NCBI GenBank assembly: GCA_023423935.1
Contig: JAFAEQ010000053.1
Coordinates: 31,172 to 95,171 of the forward strand
From: Pseudomonadota bacterium
GTDB taxonomy: Bacteria > Pseudomonadota > Gammaproteobacteria > Steroidobacterales > Steroidobacteraceae
DNA: 64,000 bases
Direction of reading: 5' to 3'
A program made the translations under genes and the position numbers. Under the pieces are notes generated by a model that saw nothing but the letters and a program-made list of their open reading frames with translations, ran no database searches and was not told the DNA's origin. Positions 1 through 7,348 of the stretch are shown in pieces. Each line of letters opens with the position of its first letter. Positions within the stretch are counted from its first letter, which is position 1.

Positions 1-1147
1 CACCGGACGCACTCCACAAAGGGTCGATCACGTTGAAACGCAGCGAGCCGCGGGGCGCTCCCGCCATGCGTGTCACCTTCCCGTCAATGACAGACACGAT
101 ATAGAGATCGCCGCCATCTCTAGAAGCCGCTACGGCCGTCAGAATATCGGTTCCTGATTCACTCTCTCCGACCTCTGTCCCGCTTGTAAACGCCAAGTAT
201 CGACTGTCTGGAGACCATGTGGCTCCACCAAATCCTCTATAGACTCTCTTGGCCAGCACGCGTGGCTCGCCGCCGCCAAGGCTCACTGCCTTCAGACTGA
301 TCGGGTCATACAGTGACGCTGGAGCGCTCTTGGGTTCATCGCTGTACTCGAAATACGCGACCGTCCGACCATTAGGAGACAGGCGATACCAGGGGAACAG
401 ATACACTCCTCGCACTATTCGTCGCACCGCGCCACTTTCGATGTCGATCAAACCTAGATCAGAGAAAGACCAAGAAGGCCGCTTAACGGCGCGCTCCGAC
501 GAACTGTCGATTGAGTCAGGCGATCGATACATCGTCAGAGTTGCCACCGCCACGGAAGGCTTTGCTCCGCTACCGACATCCTCATCGAGATCTCCAAGAG
601 ACATACCCTCTGGAAGCAGACTGATGAGGACGTGGCGGTCATCCGGCGTCCATATCGGCAATTGCTCACCGATAATCGTCCGGACAATAACGTCAGACAC
701 TTTTCGAACCGCTTCTTCGCGACGATCCCACATCCAAATATTGGGTGCACCATCGCGATCAGATATGAAAGCAAGTCTGCTGCCGTCCGCGGACCAACTT
801 GGCGCCCAGCTCCCGCCCTGATTGCTGGTGAGACGTTGGCTAGAGCCTGCGCTGATCGACAGTATCACCACATCACACCCCATCGAGCGCAACGCAGATG
901 CCTGGGTGAATTGCACGCTTCCACTTGTGTCGCCAGCGATGCGACCGGGATCGCAGACAGTGTAGGCGACCAATTTGCCATCTGGAGAAATGGCCCCGAG
1001 ACCACTCTCTGAATGCAGGTCTACCGCACCCATCGCATGCTCAATACTCAGTGAGTGTACTTGCTCCGTCGAATCAGCATTTGCCGCCGTCATCACCGCA
1101 CAGACAGCGAGCGTAACAACGAGGGCAGTTGAGCACACGCGAATCAT
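1..1147 (-). CDS. Secreted beta-propeller protein, probable S9-family peptidase N-terminal part (partial, module 1)
   Basis: The reading frame stays open from an ATG at 1147 to the window edge, giving 382 codons with the 3' end missing. The first ~24 residues are a signal peptide (hydrophobic core TALVVTLAVCAVMTA, then ANA). The body has repeated TolB/WD40-like blade motifs such as GAISPDGKLVAYTV, WSADGSRLAFISDRDGAPNI, LSPNGRTVAYFEY and WSPDSRYLAFTSG. In S9 prolyl-oligopeptidase relatives such a propeller precedes the alpha/beta-hydrolase domain, which would lie outside the window. It lies 144 bp downstream of a TonB receptor on the same strand, the place taken by an S9 peptidase in the two neighbouring modules. 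The propeller looks unlike those two paralogues, so it may be an S9C-type or non-catalytic TolB-like protein. Family confidence is moderate; that it is a gene is clear. Confidence 0.75.
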   Translation of the reverse strand, partial: MIRVCSTALVVTLAVCAVMTAANADSTEQVHSLSIEHAMGAVDLHSESGLGAISPDGKLVAYTVCDPGRIAGDTSGSVQFTQASALRSMGCDVVILSISAGSSQRLTSNQGGSWAPSWSADGSRLAFISDRDGAPNIWMWDRREEAVRKVSDVIVRTIIGEQLPIWTPDDRHVLISLLPEGMSLGDLDEDVGSGAKPSVAVATLTMYRSPDSIDSSSERAVKRPSWSFSDLGLIDIESGAVRRIVRGVYLFPWYRLSPNGRTVAYFEYSDEPKSAPASLYDPISLKAVSLGGGEPRVLAKRVYRGFGGATWSPDSRYLAFTSGTEVGESESGTDILTAVAASRDGGDLYIVSVIDGKVTRMAGAPRGSLRFNVIDPLWSASG

Positions 1148-1291
1148 CTGATTCTCTCAAGATTGCTGGACTTCGATTGGGCGCAGGCCGTGCATCCGAA
1201 GCTCCGCGCTCGCAGATTGCGCGAGTGAGTACGGGCCTGGTTGTCGCGCAGTTGCGCGACAACAGCTCCGATCGGCCTCCAATCAGGCGGG

Positions 1292-3988
1292 TTACCAAGC
1301 CACGTTGACTTGCAGACTGATGAAGCGACCACGAGCGTTCGCATTCACGCCATCGAATAAGAAACCCGCGTCGTTTGCGGCATAGGGAGGGTCACGATCC
1401 AAGAGATTGCTCGCAGACAGCGTGAGCGTCGAATCTCCCAGCCACGGCGCGATCGATCCCATCTTGATCTGCAAAGTCGTATCGACGGTCGTCCACGACG
1501 CCACATGCGTGCGCTGTAGGTCGGGGGATATCGCTGCCCTACGATCAGGGTAGCTGTCGACGTAGTTGAGAAAGCCCGCAAGCGAAAGAGCACCACACTC
1601 GAAGACCACGGCCCCTCTCAGACGAGTATCGACCGGTCTCCACACATTGTTCATCGCTTCCATCGGCGGCGCGGAGGGCACAAGTCGCTCGACGCTATCC
1701 AACAAGTGGCTCCCGCTCAACTGAAAACGCCAATTGGTCGCATCGTGGCGAATCTCATATTCGAGAGAGAAGTCCACCCCTTTCTGGCGAACCCCAGCGA
1801 GGTTTCGATAGCGACTGTCCAAGACAGCGTCGATCTCGCTGACGGCCGGCATTGAGCACGACAAATAATCTGCGGTGATACAGACGGCGCCTGGATGGGC
1901 CATCAGCTGCATCATGTAACCAGGATCCGGATGGCGGTCGTAGACAACAGCGAATGCCGGATCGAGCAGGACGTTCAGAGTGTCGTAGCCAGCATAAAAA
2001 GGGGTTCGAATCCGATCCTTGTAATCTATGTCGAAGTAGGTTGCAGCGAGCGACCACGACGCATCTTGCGGAGCGAGATCGAAACCCACTGTGAAGTTGG
2101 TGGACTCTTCAGGCTGCAGATCTACACGACTTCCCGACAGCATAATGATGTTGGCCGGGCCGGATTCCTTACGATATTGACCCAGGATCGCGTAGACGTA
2201 TTCTCGGTTCGGGTTGACCTGCAACAGCAGCGGCGCCTTGAAAGAGGTTCCCCATGTACCCCGAATGTTCAATCCTCCAACCGGCCTCCATGACACCCCC
2301 ACCTTTGGATTGAAGGTCGAGCCGAAGTCACTGTATTCCTCATAGCGACCGGCCAGACTCAAGTCGAGGCTTTCGACACCGCTAAATCTGTTAGACGAAC
2401 TCACAACTGGAATAGACGCTTCGGCGTAGATCGCATTCACGTCTCTCTCAACGGGTCCCGGATAGATAGCCGACGTACCATCGAGACTTTCCAACCGATG
2501 CTGGCCCCCTATTGCCAACCGAAGTGCACCCGCGGGTAACTCCACGAGAATCCCATCCGCCGCCAAGTCGAAGGATTTCAGTTTCGAGTTATTGCCCTCG
2601 GTAAACATCGCTGGCTGCGAACGCAGCCGCTGCTCCATGTAAGATTCCGTTTCGTCAACCAGCCCCGAAAGGCGCGCTTGCCAATCACTACCAAGATCTG
2701 CACTCAAAGATAGGCTCGCCCCTCGCTGGCGTCCTTCAGTGAGAACTTCGTACGGGTCAGCGCCGTAAATGAATCCCGACACCGAGTCCCGACGTGCGTA
2801 GAAGAGATCGGCGGACAACTGCAGAAGATCACCGAGATTCTGCGAAACTGTTGCGACCGCCCCGTGACGTTTCTGCCCCGGAATGAGAAGGGCCTCCTCA
2901 TAATAACCAGGCTGCGCAGCGAAAGACGCGCGATCGGCGCCGAGTAGTTCTGTTCTCCTGTAGTACTCGTAGCTAAGCATCGCCTGGCCAGAATCCCAGG
3001 AGCCTCCCATAACCTGCGCGGCCTGACTCTCGTCGTGATCTCCAGATGTCACCGTTCCGTAACGGACGGTCGTTTCAACTCCGGAGAAATCCTTCCTGAG
3101 AATGAGGTTCACGACTCCGCCGACGGCATCGGATCCGTAGATCGCTGACGCACCATCGGTGAGTATCTCCACGCGCTCGATTGCGGCAAGCGGGATCAGC
3201 GATATATCAACGAAGGAGCCGTTACCTGACGCGGCTATGCGCCGGCCATTGATGAGCACTAGCGTGGCATCGCCGCCGAGACCACGGAGGTTGATGCCAC
3301 TTCCGCCATATGACTCCGTGATACCCATGCCGCCATTGACCTGATCGAAGGTCATGTCGGAAACGTTGTTGAGATTCTGGGTTAGCGTCCTGACGAGCTC
3401 CTGCGTGGTCGCGTACCCGCTTGCCTCAATCGCATCCCGATCGAATGCGATCACCGGCGACGACATATTCTGCGCGCCACGAATGTGACTGCCCGTCACA
3501 ATGACCTCTTCCAGCCGCACGGGCTTATCGCTATCGGATAACGCTGTCGGCTGAGGCGTGCTTTCCGTCGACGTCGAAGCGGCCTCCGCTCCGTTCGCGC
3601 GTGCCAGCACGATGTTGCTTTCTGCAGGTGAGGAACTGACCTGGCTCGTACGCGCCCAACCGGCTTTGGTTGTCACCGCTCCACTGCCAATCGCAACCGT
3701 CCGCGAGTTCAGAAACTCGAACGTGAGGCCGGAGTTTTTCAGCAGTGTGTCGAGCGCGGCGGCTGGCGTATAGCTGCCTTCTAACCGCGGGGCGGTGAGG
3801 TTTGGGGCGACATCGTCGGCGGTGTAGATGATCTGCAGGCCGGTTTGACCCGCGAGTCCATTGAGCGCATCGCGCAGTGACTGCGCCGGCAGGCTGAGTG
3901 CGATGGGCGTCTCCGTCGATTGCGCGGACACTTCTACGCCCGGCAGCAACAAGGCAGCGGCTAATACACCACGAACGATGGCTCGCAT
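1292..3988 (-). CDS. STN-domain TonB-dependent receptor (module 1)
   Basis: An 898-residue outer-membrane transducer/transporter. The start at 3988 is chosen because GGGGAG lies 7-9 bases upstream and the protein then opens with a signal peptide (MRAIVRGVLAAALLLPG, cleavage near VSA-Q). Residues ~30-100 form a secretin/TonB N-terminal (STN) domain, which in FecA-type receptors contacts a FecR anti-sigma factor. A low-complexity linker follows, then the plug from ~160 beginning EEVIVTGSHIRGAQ and including YGSDAVGGVVNLI. The barrel ends in RGRFISLQVNVAW with the usual terminal aromatic residue. It is divergent from the FecI/FecR pair at 4488-6081 and is followed by a secreted propeller protein. 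The substrate is not shown by sequence; a peptide is inferred from the neighbours. Confidence 0.93.
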   Translation of the reverse strand: MRAIVRGVLAAALLLPGVEVSAQSTETPIALSLPAQSLRDALNGLAGQTGLQIIYTADDVAPNLTAPRLEGSYTPAAALDTLLKNSGLTFEFLNSRTVAIGSGAVTTKAGWARTSQVSSSPAESNIVLARANGAEAASTSTESTPQPTALSDSDKPVRLEEVIVTGSHIRGAQNMSSPVIAFDRDAIEASGYATTQELVRTLTQNLNNVSDMTFDQVNGGMGITESYGGSGINLRGLGGDATLVLINGRRIAASGNGSFVDISLIPLAAIERVEILTDGASAIYGSDAVGGVVNLILRKDFSGVETTVRYGTVTSGDHDESQAAQVMGGSWDSGQAMLSYEYYRRTELLGADRASFAAQPGYYEEALLIPGQKRHGAVATVSQNLGDLLQLSADLFYARRDSVSGFIYGADPYEVLTEGRQRGASLSLSADLGSDWQARLSGLVDETESYMEQRLRSQPAMFTEGNNSKLKSFDLAADGILVELPAGALRLAIGGQHRLESLDGTSAIYPGPVERDVNAIYAEASIPVVSSSNRFSGVESLDLSLAGRYEEYSDFGSTFNPKVGVSWRPVGGLNIRGTWGTSFKAPLLLQVNPNREYVYAILGQYRKESGPANIIMLSGSRVDLQPEESTNFTVGFDLAPQDASWSLAATYFDIDYKDRIRTPFYAGYDTLNVLLDPAFAVVYDRHPDPGYMMQLMAHPGAVCITADYLSCSMPAVSEIDAVLDSRYRNLAGVRQKGVDFSLEYEIRHDATNWRFQLSGSHLLDSVERLVPSAPPMEAMNNVWRPVDTRLRGAVVFECGALSLAGFLNYVDSYPDRRAAISPDLQRTHVASWTTVDTTLQIKMGSIAPWLGDSTLTLSASNLLDRDPPYAANDAGFLFDGVNANARGRFISLQVNVAW

Positions 3989-4487
3989 TCGAAACTCTCC
4001 CCGTATTCTTGTGACTGCGGCTTTGCGCCGGTTGCCTGATAAGTGTCTGCCGGCCGCGTAAAGTCCTACGCGAAAAATTCCGTAGGAGTTTTTGTCTGTC
4101 GCAGACACTAACTGGAGAGGCAGTCTCGAGGCGTCGCGAACCGCGCCGGTTGGCAGATGTCTGACGCGGGACTCTTTATATCCAAACTGGAGGCAAGGAC
4201 ACTCTTGACGGGATGAACGCGTTTCACGAGATGATCGGAGACAAGAAATCTGGATCTTGATCCTGCCTACCTTGTTGTCCTAGCCAGGATTCGTTTCTTA
4301 GTGACCCGCGCGTCGGCTCCTGTCCGGACTAGGCAGGGACGATTTGGACCGGATGCTAGATTGGCTGGACGACGGAACCCAAGAGGTCAGGCGAGCTTCG
4401 CACTTATATGCTTATCACCATGCCCGCACGACATCTCGCCAACCAAGTTGATCCTGTCGAGCATTTCTCCCTCTTCGTCCACGGGAC
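3989..4487. promoter_or_regulatory. Divergent promoter region between receptor and FecI (module 1)
   Basis: A 499-bp gene-free stretch that must hold the promoters for the minus-strand receptor and the plus-strand sigma factor. It contains a 7-bp inverted repeat, TCCTACG...CGTAGGA, at about 4062-4086 around an A/T-rich centre, and a small palindrome GTCTG-TCG-CAGAC near 4094-4106. Either could be an operator or part of an ECF promoter. No promoter boxes can be assigned with confidence. Confidence 0.4.
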
Positions 4488-5012
4488 ATGAAACCGAACC
4501 CGCAATCGACCGCTTCCGCGATCGCCACCTTCCGCCGCTACGGCCCGGAGCTGCACCAGTTCCTGCTGCGGCGGATCGGTCGCGAGCACGAAGTGGAGGA
4601 CGTCGTACAGGAAGTGTTCTTGCGCCTGCTTCGCATCGGAAACAGCGATTTCGTTCGTAACCCCCGTGCCTATATCTACGGCATCGCGTTGCATGTCGTG
4701 CGCGAGTTTCGAATGCGATCCGTCAAAGCAGGCACGTGGGCAACGCTCGATCCGCAAGACATTGCCGACCTCGCCGAGGAGCGCAGCGAGTTGACTGAAG
4801 ATGAGCTCGCGGAGCAACTCGATATCCAGCAACAGCTCGAGCGCGCGCTCCGAAGACTTCCCGCCGCGCACCGCACCGTATTCATCATGCACAAACGGGA
4901 TGGCTACTCGTACGAGGAGATCGCGCAGCAGCTCAATATCTCGGTTCACACGGTGGACAAATATCTGCTGCAAGCGAAGGTTCGAATTCGCGCGATCGAG
5001 TGGAATCGCTGA
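4488..5012 (+). CDS. FecI-type ECF RNA polymerase sigma factor (module 1)
   Basis: A 174-residue ECF sigma factor. The sigma-2 region spans ~20-90 (HEVEDVVQEVFLRLLR, then NPRAYIYGIALHVVREF). The sigma-4 region lies at ~120-170 (LPAAHRTVFIMHKRDGYSYE, IAQQLNISVHTVDKYLLQAK), a helix-turn-helix for -35 recognition. In FecI/FecR/FecA systems the sigma factor is released or activated when the receptor signals substrate binding through FecR. One base separates its stop from the anti-sigma start, so the two are translationally coupled. It points away from the receptor at 1292-3988, unlike the collinear order in modules 2 and 3. The start codon has only a weak ribosome-binding site. Confidence 0.92.
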   Translation: MKPNPQSTASAIATFRRYGPELHQFLLRRIGREHEVEDVVQEVFLRLLRIGNSDFVRNPRAYIYGIALHVVREFRMRSVKAGTWATLDPQDIADLAEERSELTEDELAEQLDIQQQLERALRRLPAAHRTVFIMHKRDGYSYEEIAQQLNISVHTVDKYLLQAKVRIRAIEWNR

Positions 5013-5013
5013 C

Positions 5014-6081
5014 ATGGAGCGTAAGGAAATGAAAACGCCTCGCACCGACGAGCTCCGAATTGCGGAGGAAGCCGCGCGCTGGCAGCGTGAGCTCGAGCGT
5101 AACGATCCGAAGACGCAGGCTGAGTTCGCCGATTGGATCAAAGCCTCGCCACGTCACGTGCGCGAGTTCATGTTCATGGAAGCGCTCGACGCCGCCGCCA
5201 AGAATCTGGATCCAAACCTTCCGGTGGAGCGAGATCTCCAGCTCGACGACTCGACCAACGTGGTCTCACTGCAGCGCGAACCCACAGTCGATTCGAGTCC
5301 ACCGAATCGCCGGCGTAGTTTGTGGCTCGCGACCGCTGCTAGCGTTGCAATCGCGGCGGGTGTTGCTTGGCTGGCACCGCGTTATCTCGCTGCGCCTGAT
5401 CTCTACGTCACAGCGATCGGCGAGCAACGCACCTTCGAACTCGAGGACGGCTCCGTCCTGCAACTCAACACCCAATCGCGAGTTGAGGTGCGATACAGCG
5501 ATTCGAGCCGCGATGTGCTTCTTCTCGACGGCGAAGCGCTATTCAAAGTCGCCCACGACACTGCCCGACCCTTCCGAGTGCGTACCGACGATGCCGTGAT
5601 CCGCGCTGTCGGCACACAGTTCAATGTGAATCGACGCGCCGAAGGCACGATCGTCGCCGTCATCGAAGGCAAAGTCGAAGTCACCCCAAAGCTCGAGCCG
5701 ACTGCTGCTCCGCAGAGTGCCGGTTCGCCTCCCGTCGTATCGAACATCGAACAGCACTTCCTCACCGCGGGCGAATCCGCTCGTGTCGAAGACAAGGCCG
5801 TCATCCGCACCGCGACCGTGAACGTCGACGAAGCCACCGCCTGGCGCCAGCGCCGCCTCGTGTTCACCGAAGAAACCCTCGCGACGATCGCCGAGGAGTT
5901 CAATCGCTACAACCGCTCACCGCAACTCATCATCGAAGGCGACGCCGCCCGCGCACGCCGCTACGGCGGAACATTCGACGCAGACGATCCGGAATCGTTG
6001 ATTGCATTCGTCAGCCGCAACGGAGAGCTTGAGGTATCGCGAACCGGCCGCCAGATCGTGATCCGAGAGAAGGCAAACTGA
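5014..6081 (+). CDS. FecR-type anti-sigma factor / transmembrane sensor (module 1)
   Basis: A 355-residue inner-membrane regulator. Residues ~18-60 form the cytoplasmic DUF4880-like sigma-binding part (EEAARWQRELE, FADWIKASPRHVREF). A single membrane helix lies at ~103-121 (LWLATAASVAIAAGVAWL). The periplasmic FecR domain at ~130-225 has the family motifs GEQRTFELEDGSVLQLN, GEALFKVAHD, RPFRV and VGTQFNV. The C-terminal ~275-350 resembles the DUF4974/STN-like fold that meets the receptor STN domain. The start is either ATG 5014, one base after the sigma stop, or ATG 5029, which has GGAG nine bases upstream. Confidence 0.92.
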   Translation: MERKEMKTPRTDELRIAEEAARWQRELERNDPKTQAEFADWIKASPRHVREFMFMEALDAAAKNLDPNLPVERDLQLDDSTNVVSLQREPTVDSSPPNRRRSLWLATAASVAIAAGVAWLAPRYLAAPDLYVTAIGEQRTFELEDGSVLQLNTQSRVEVRYSDSSRDVLLLDGEALFKVAHDTARPFRVRTDDAVIRAVGTQFNVNRRAEGTIVAVIEGKVEVTPKLEPTAAPQSAGSPPVVSNIEQHFLTAGESARVEDKAVIRTATVNVDEATAWRQRRLVFTEETLATIAEEFNRYNRSPQLIIEGDAARARRYGGTFDADDPESLIAFVSRNGELEVSRTGRQIVIREKAN

Positions 6082-6149
6082 CCCTGGTGGACGTCCACTT
6101 CAATGACTGTGGACATGCGCGCTGTCGCTGGGATTAGGCCTTCAAGCCG

Positions 6150-6187
6150 TTGGACAGCTAAGTAGTGACCTGGGATTCGATGTCCAA
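6150..6187. repeat. Hairpin repeat, copy 1 of 2 flanking the nucleotidyltransferase locus
   Basis: Arms TTGGACA (6150-6156) and TGTCCAA (6181-6187) are perfectly complementary. The interior reads AAGTAGTGACCTGGGATTCG. A second copy at 7151-7189 keeps the interior (AGTAGCGACCTGCGATCAG) but has different arms that still pair, so the stem has covaried. Confidence 0.6.
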
Positions 6188-6248
6188 TCAGTGCTAAGAG
6201 GAAGGGCTTGAGTGAGTAGCGGAAAGTCGCGGACCGTTTGCGTCTCGA

Positions 6249-6327
6249 GTGTCGGGCCGGAAAGCCGGGAAAGAACGAATTGAGAGGATGAGAGGATGCA
6301 ACGTCATCCCGCTTTCCCGGCCCGGCA
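6249..6327. terminator. Long inverted repeat, possible terminator of the minus-strand nucleotidyltransferase operon
   Basis: An arm starting GTGTCGGGCCGGAAAGCCGG (6249 onward) is largely complementary to the stretch at 6301-6327 (GCTTTCCCGGCCCGGCAC), with ~23 bases between. It starts 29 bp past the stop of the small minus-strand gene at 6356-6544. No clear T-run follows, so this could be a repeat rather than an intrinsic terminator. Confidence 0.4.
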
Positions 6328-6355
6328 CTGTTGATTCGGCAGCTGCGATATCCGG

Positions 6356-6544
6356 TTACAGGATAAACACGCTGTCCTTAAATGTAGATTCTCGCGGCGG
6401 CCAGGTCGGACACAGCGCTTCGACAACCACCATCAGTTCGAAGAGGGCAGCGTACGGATCCTGCGGACGTGAAGTATCTGCGCGGCTATCAAGTCCGCCA
6501 TCGGCCACGATGGGCGGCTCATTCGAGTTCTTGTAGGAGCTCAT
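6356..6544 (-). CDS. Small unknown protein overlapping the nucleotidyltransferase gene (62 aa)
   Basis: The 62-codon frame starts at an ATG inside the last 26 bp of the upstream gene, on the same strand, a typical coupled overlap. The protein begins MSSYKNSNEPPIV. Its second half looks well ordered and conserved-like (DPYAALFELMVVVEALCPTW, then PPRESTFKDSVFIL). No membrane segment or signal peptide is visible. I do not recognise a family with certainty. The size and coupling to a nucleotidyltransferase-like gene recall two-gene toxin-antitoxin or guard pairs, but that is inference. The overlap means there is no separate ribosome-binding site to judge. Confidence 0.5.
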   Translation of the reverse strand: MSSYKNSNEPPIVADGGLDSRADTSRPQDPYAALFELMVVVEALCPTWPPRESTFKDSVFIL

Positions 6545-7055
6545 TGAGCAAGTCCTCGCGATCGAACAAACGGAAATACTCGGAGACCTCACCCATATTC
6601 AGCGTCGAGCGGTTCATCCGCAAAAGTGCGCGGATGTCTTCGAGATCCTGCGTGCGTTTAGGATGATTGACGATCCCCCGCAGCTTGAATGCAATGAGGC
6701 CTTCGCTGCTGATGACTCGGATGTGTCCCATCGGAGTGCCTGTCTCCTCCGCTCCGGCGAGCAATCGCCGCGCGATCGGACGACTGGCATAGAGCAGATC
6801 GAGACGCTCGTCGCCCCGCACGTAATTGCCCGCATCTCCGCTGCGATACAAGCACACGTAACCGAGTTGCAACAGCGCCTCGTGGATGCGGTCCGCCGCA
6901 TCGAAGTCGATGAGCAGATCGACAGCTTGAGTCGCTCTAACGACACCGTGGGATGCCAACGCCAGCCCGCCGATCAACGCAGACGGCGCCCCCAAACGCT
7001 CGCAGAGCGCGATCGCTTCCGACAATTGTCGGCCAAGGCGGGATGCGGCGAGCAT
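6519..7055 (-). CDS. Nucleotidyltransferase-fold protein (MNT/AbiEii-like), catalytic Asp altered
   Basis: A 178-residue protein. Residues 22-50 match the minimal nucleotidyltransferase signature: GAPSALIGGLALASHG followed by VVRATQAVDLLID. Relatives usually read R-x-T-x-D-V-D-L-L; here the first Asp of the D-x-D metal pair is Ala (A44) while D46 remains. The C-terminal part (IRVISSEGLIAFKLRGIVN, then RTQDLEDIRALL) is the helical region typical of this fold. The next gene overlaps it by 26 bp. Two related hairpin elements lie on either side of the pair. Function is unknown; members of the fold serve as antitoxins, AMPylating enzymes or resistance proteins. The start at 7055 has a weak ribosome-binding site. 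Confidence 0.75.
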   Translation of the reverse strand: MLAASRLGRQLSEAIALCERLGAPSALIGGLALASHGVVRATQAVDLLIDFDAADRIHEALLQLGYVCLYRSGDAGNYVRGDERLDLLYASRPIARRLLAGAEETGTPMGHIRVISSEGLIAFKLRGIVNHPKRTQDLEDIRALLRMNRSTLNMGEVSEYFRLFDREDLLNELLQELE

Positions 7056-7150
7056 GGAACGGTTTCATGCTAATCAGACGCAGCGAGATTGCGCCAAGCC
7101 TTCGCGTCGTCAACGACGGCTCTATACGGACACCGACCACTGACAACCGA

Positions 7151-7189
7151 TGGACATCCAAGTAGCGACCTGCGATCAGATGGATGTCC
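7151..7189. repeat. Hairpin repeat, copy 2 of 2 flanking the nucleotidyltransferase locus
   Basis: GGACATCCA (7152-7160) and TGGATGTCC (7181-7189) are perfectly complementary and enclose AGTAGCGACCTGCGATCAGA. It shares its interior with the copy at 6150-6187, about 1 kb away. It lies upstream of the nucleotidyltransferase start. Confidence 0.6.
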
Positions 7190-7220
7190 GCGCCTGACCG
7201 GTGCCGGACCGGTGCCGGAC

Positions 7221-7267
7221 CTGATCTTTGAATCTTCGATCCTCAAAGTTCAATAGTCCAAGTCCGG
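7221..7267. repeat. Dispersed stem-loop repeat (CCAAAGTCCAATAGTCC family), copy 1
   Basis: The stretch ending CAATAGTCCAAGTCCGG recurs at 14664-14718 and 14931-14982. In the better copies it folds as CCGGACTTGGA...TCCAAGTCCGG with an inner CTTTGG...CCAAAG pair. This copy lacks most of the left arm. It sits 82 bp past the stop of the module 2 peptidase, in the 292-bp gap 7056-7348. Confidence 0.6.
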
Positions 7268-7348
7268 TACTGGCGGCACGGTGAACCACATCCTGCCGGT
7301 AGCGTGCGCACCTGTATGGGACACAGGGACCGATACGGCACATGAGTG

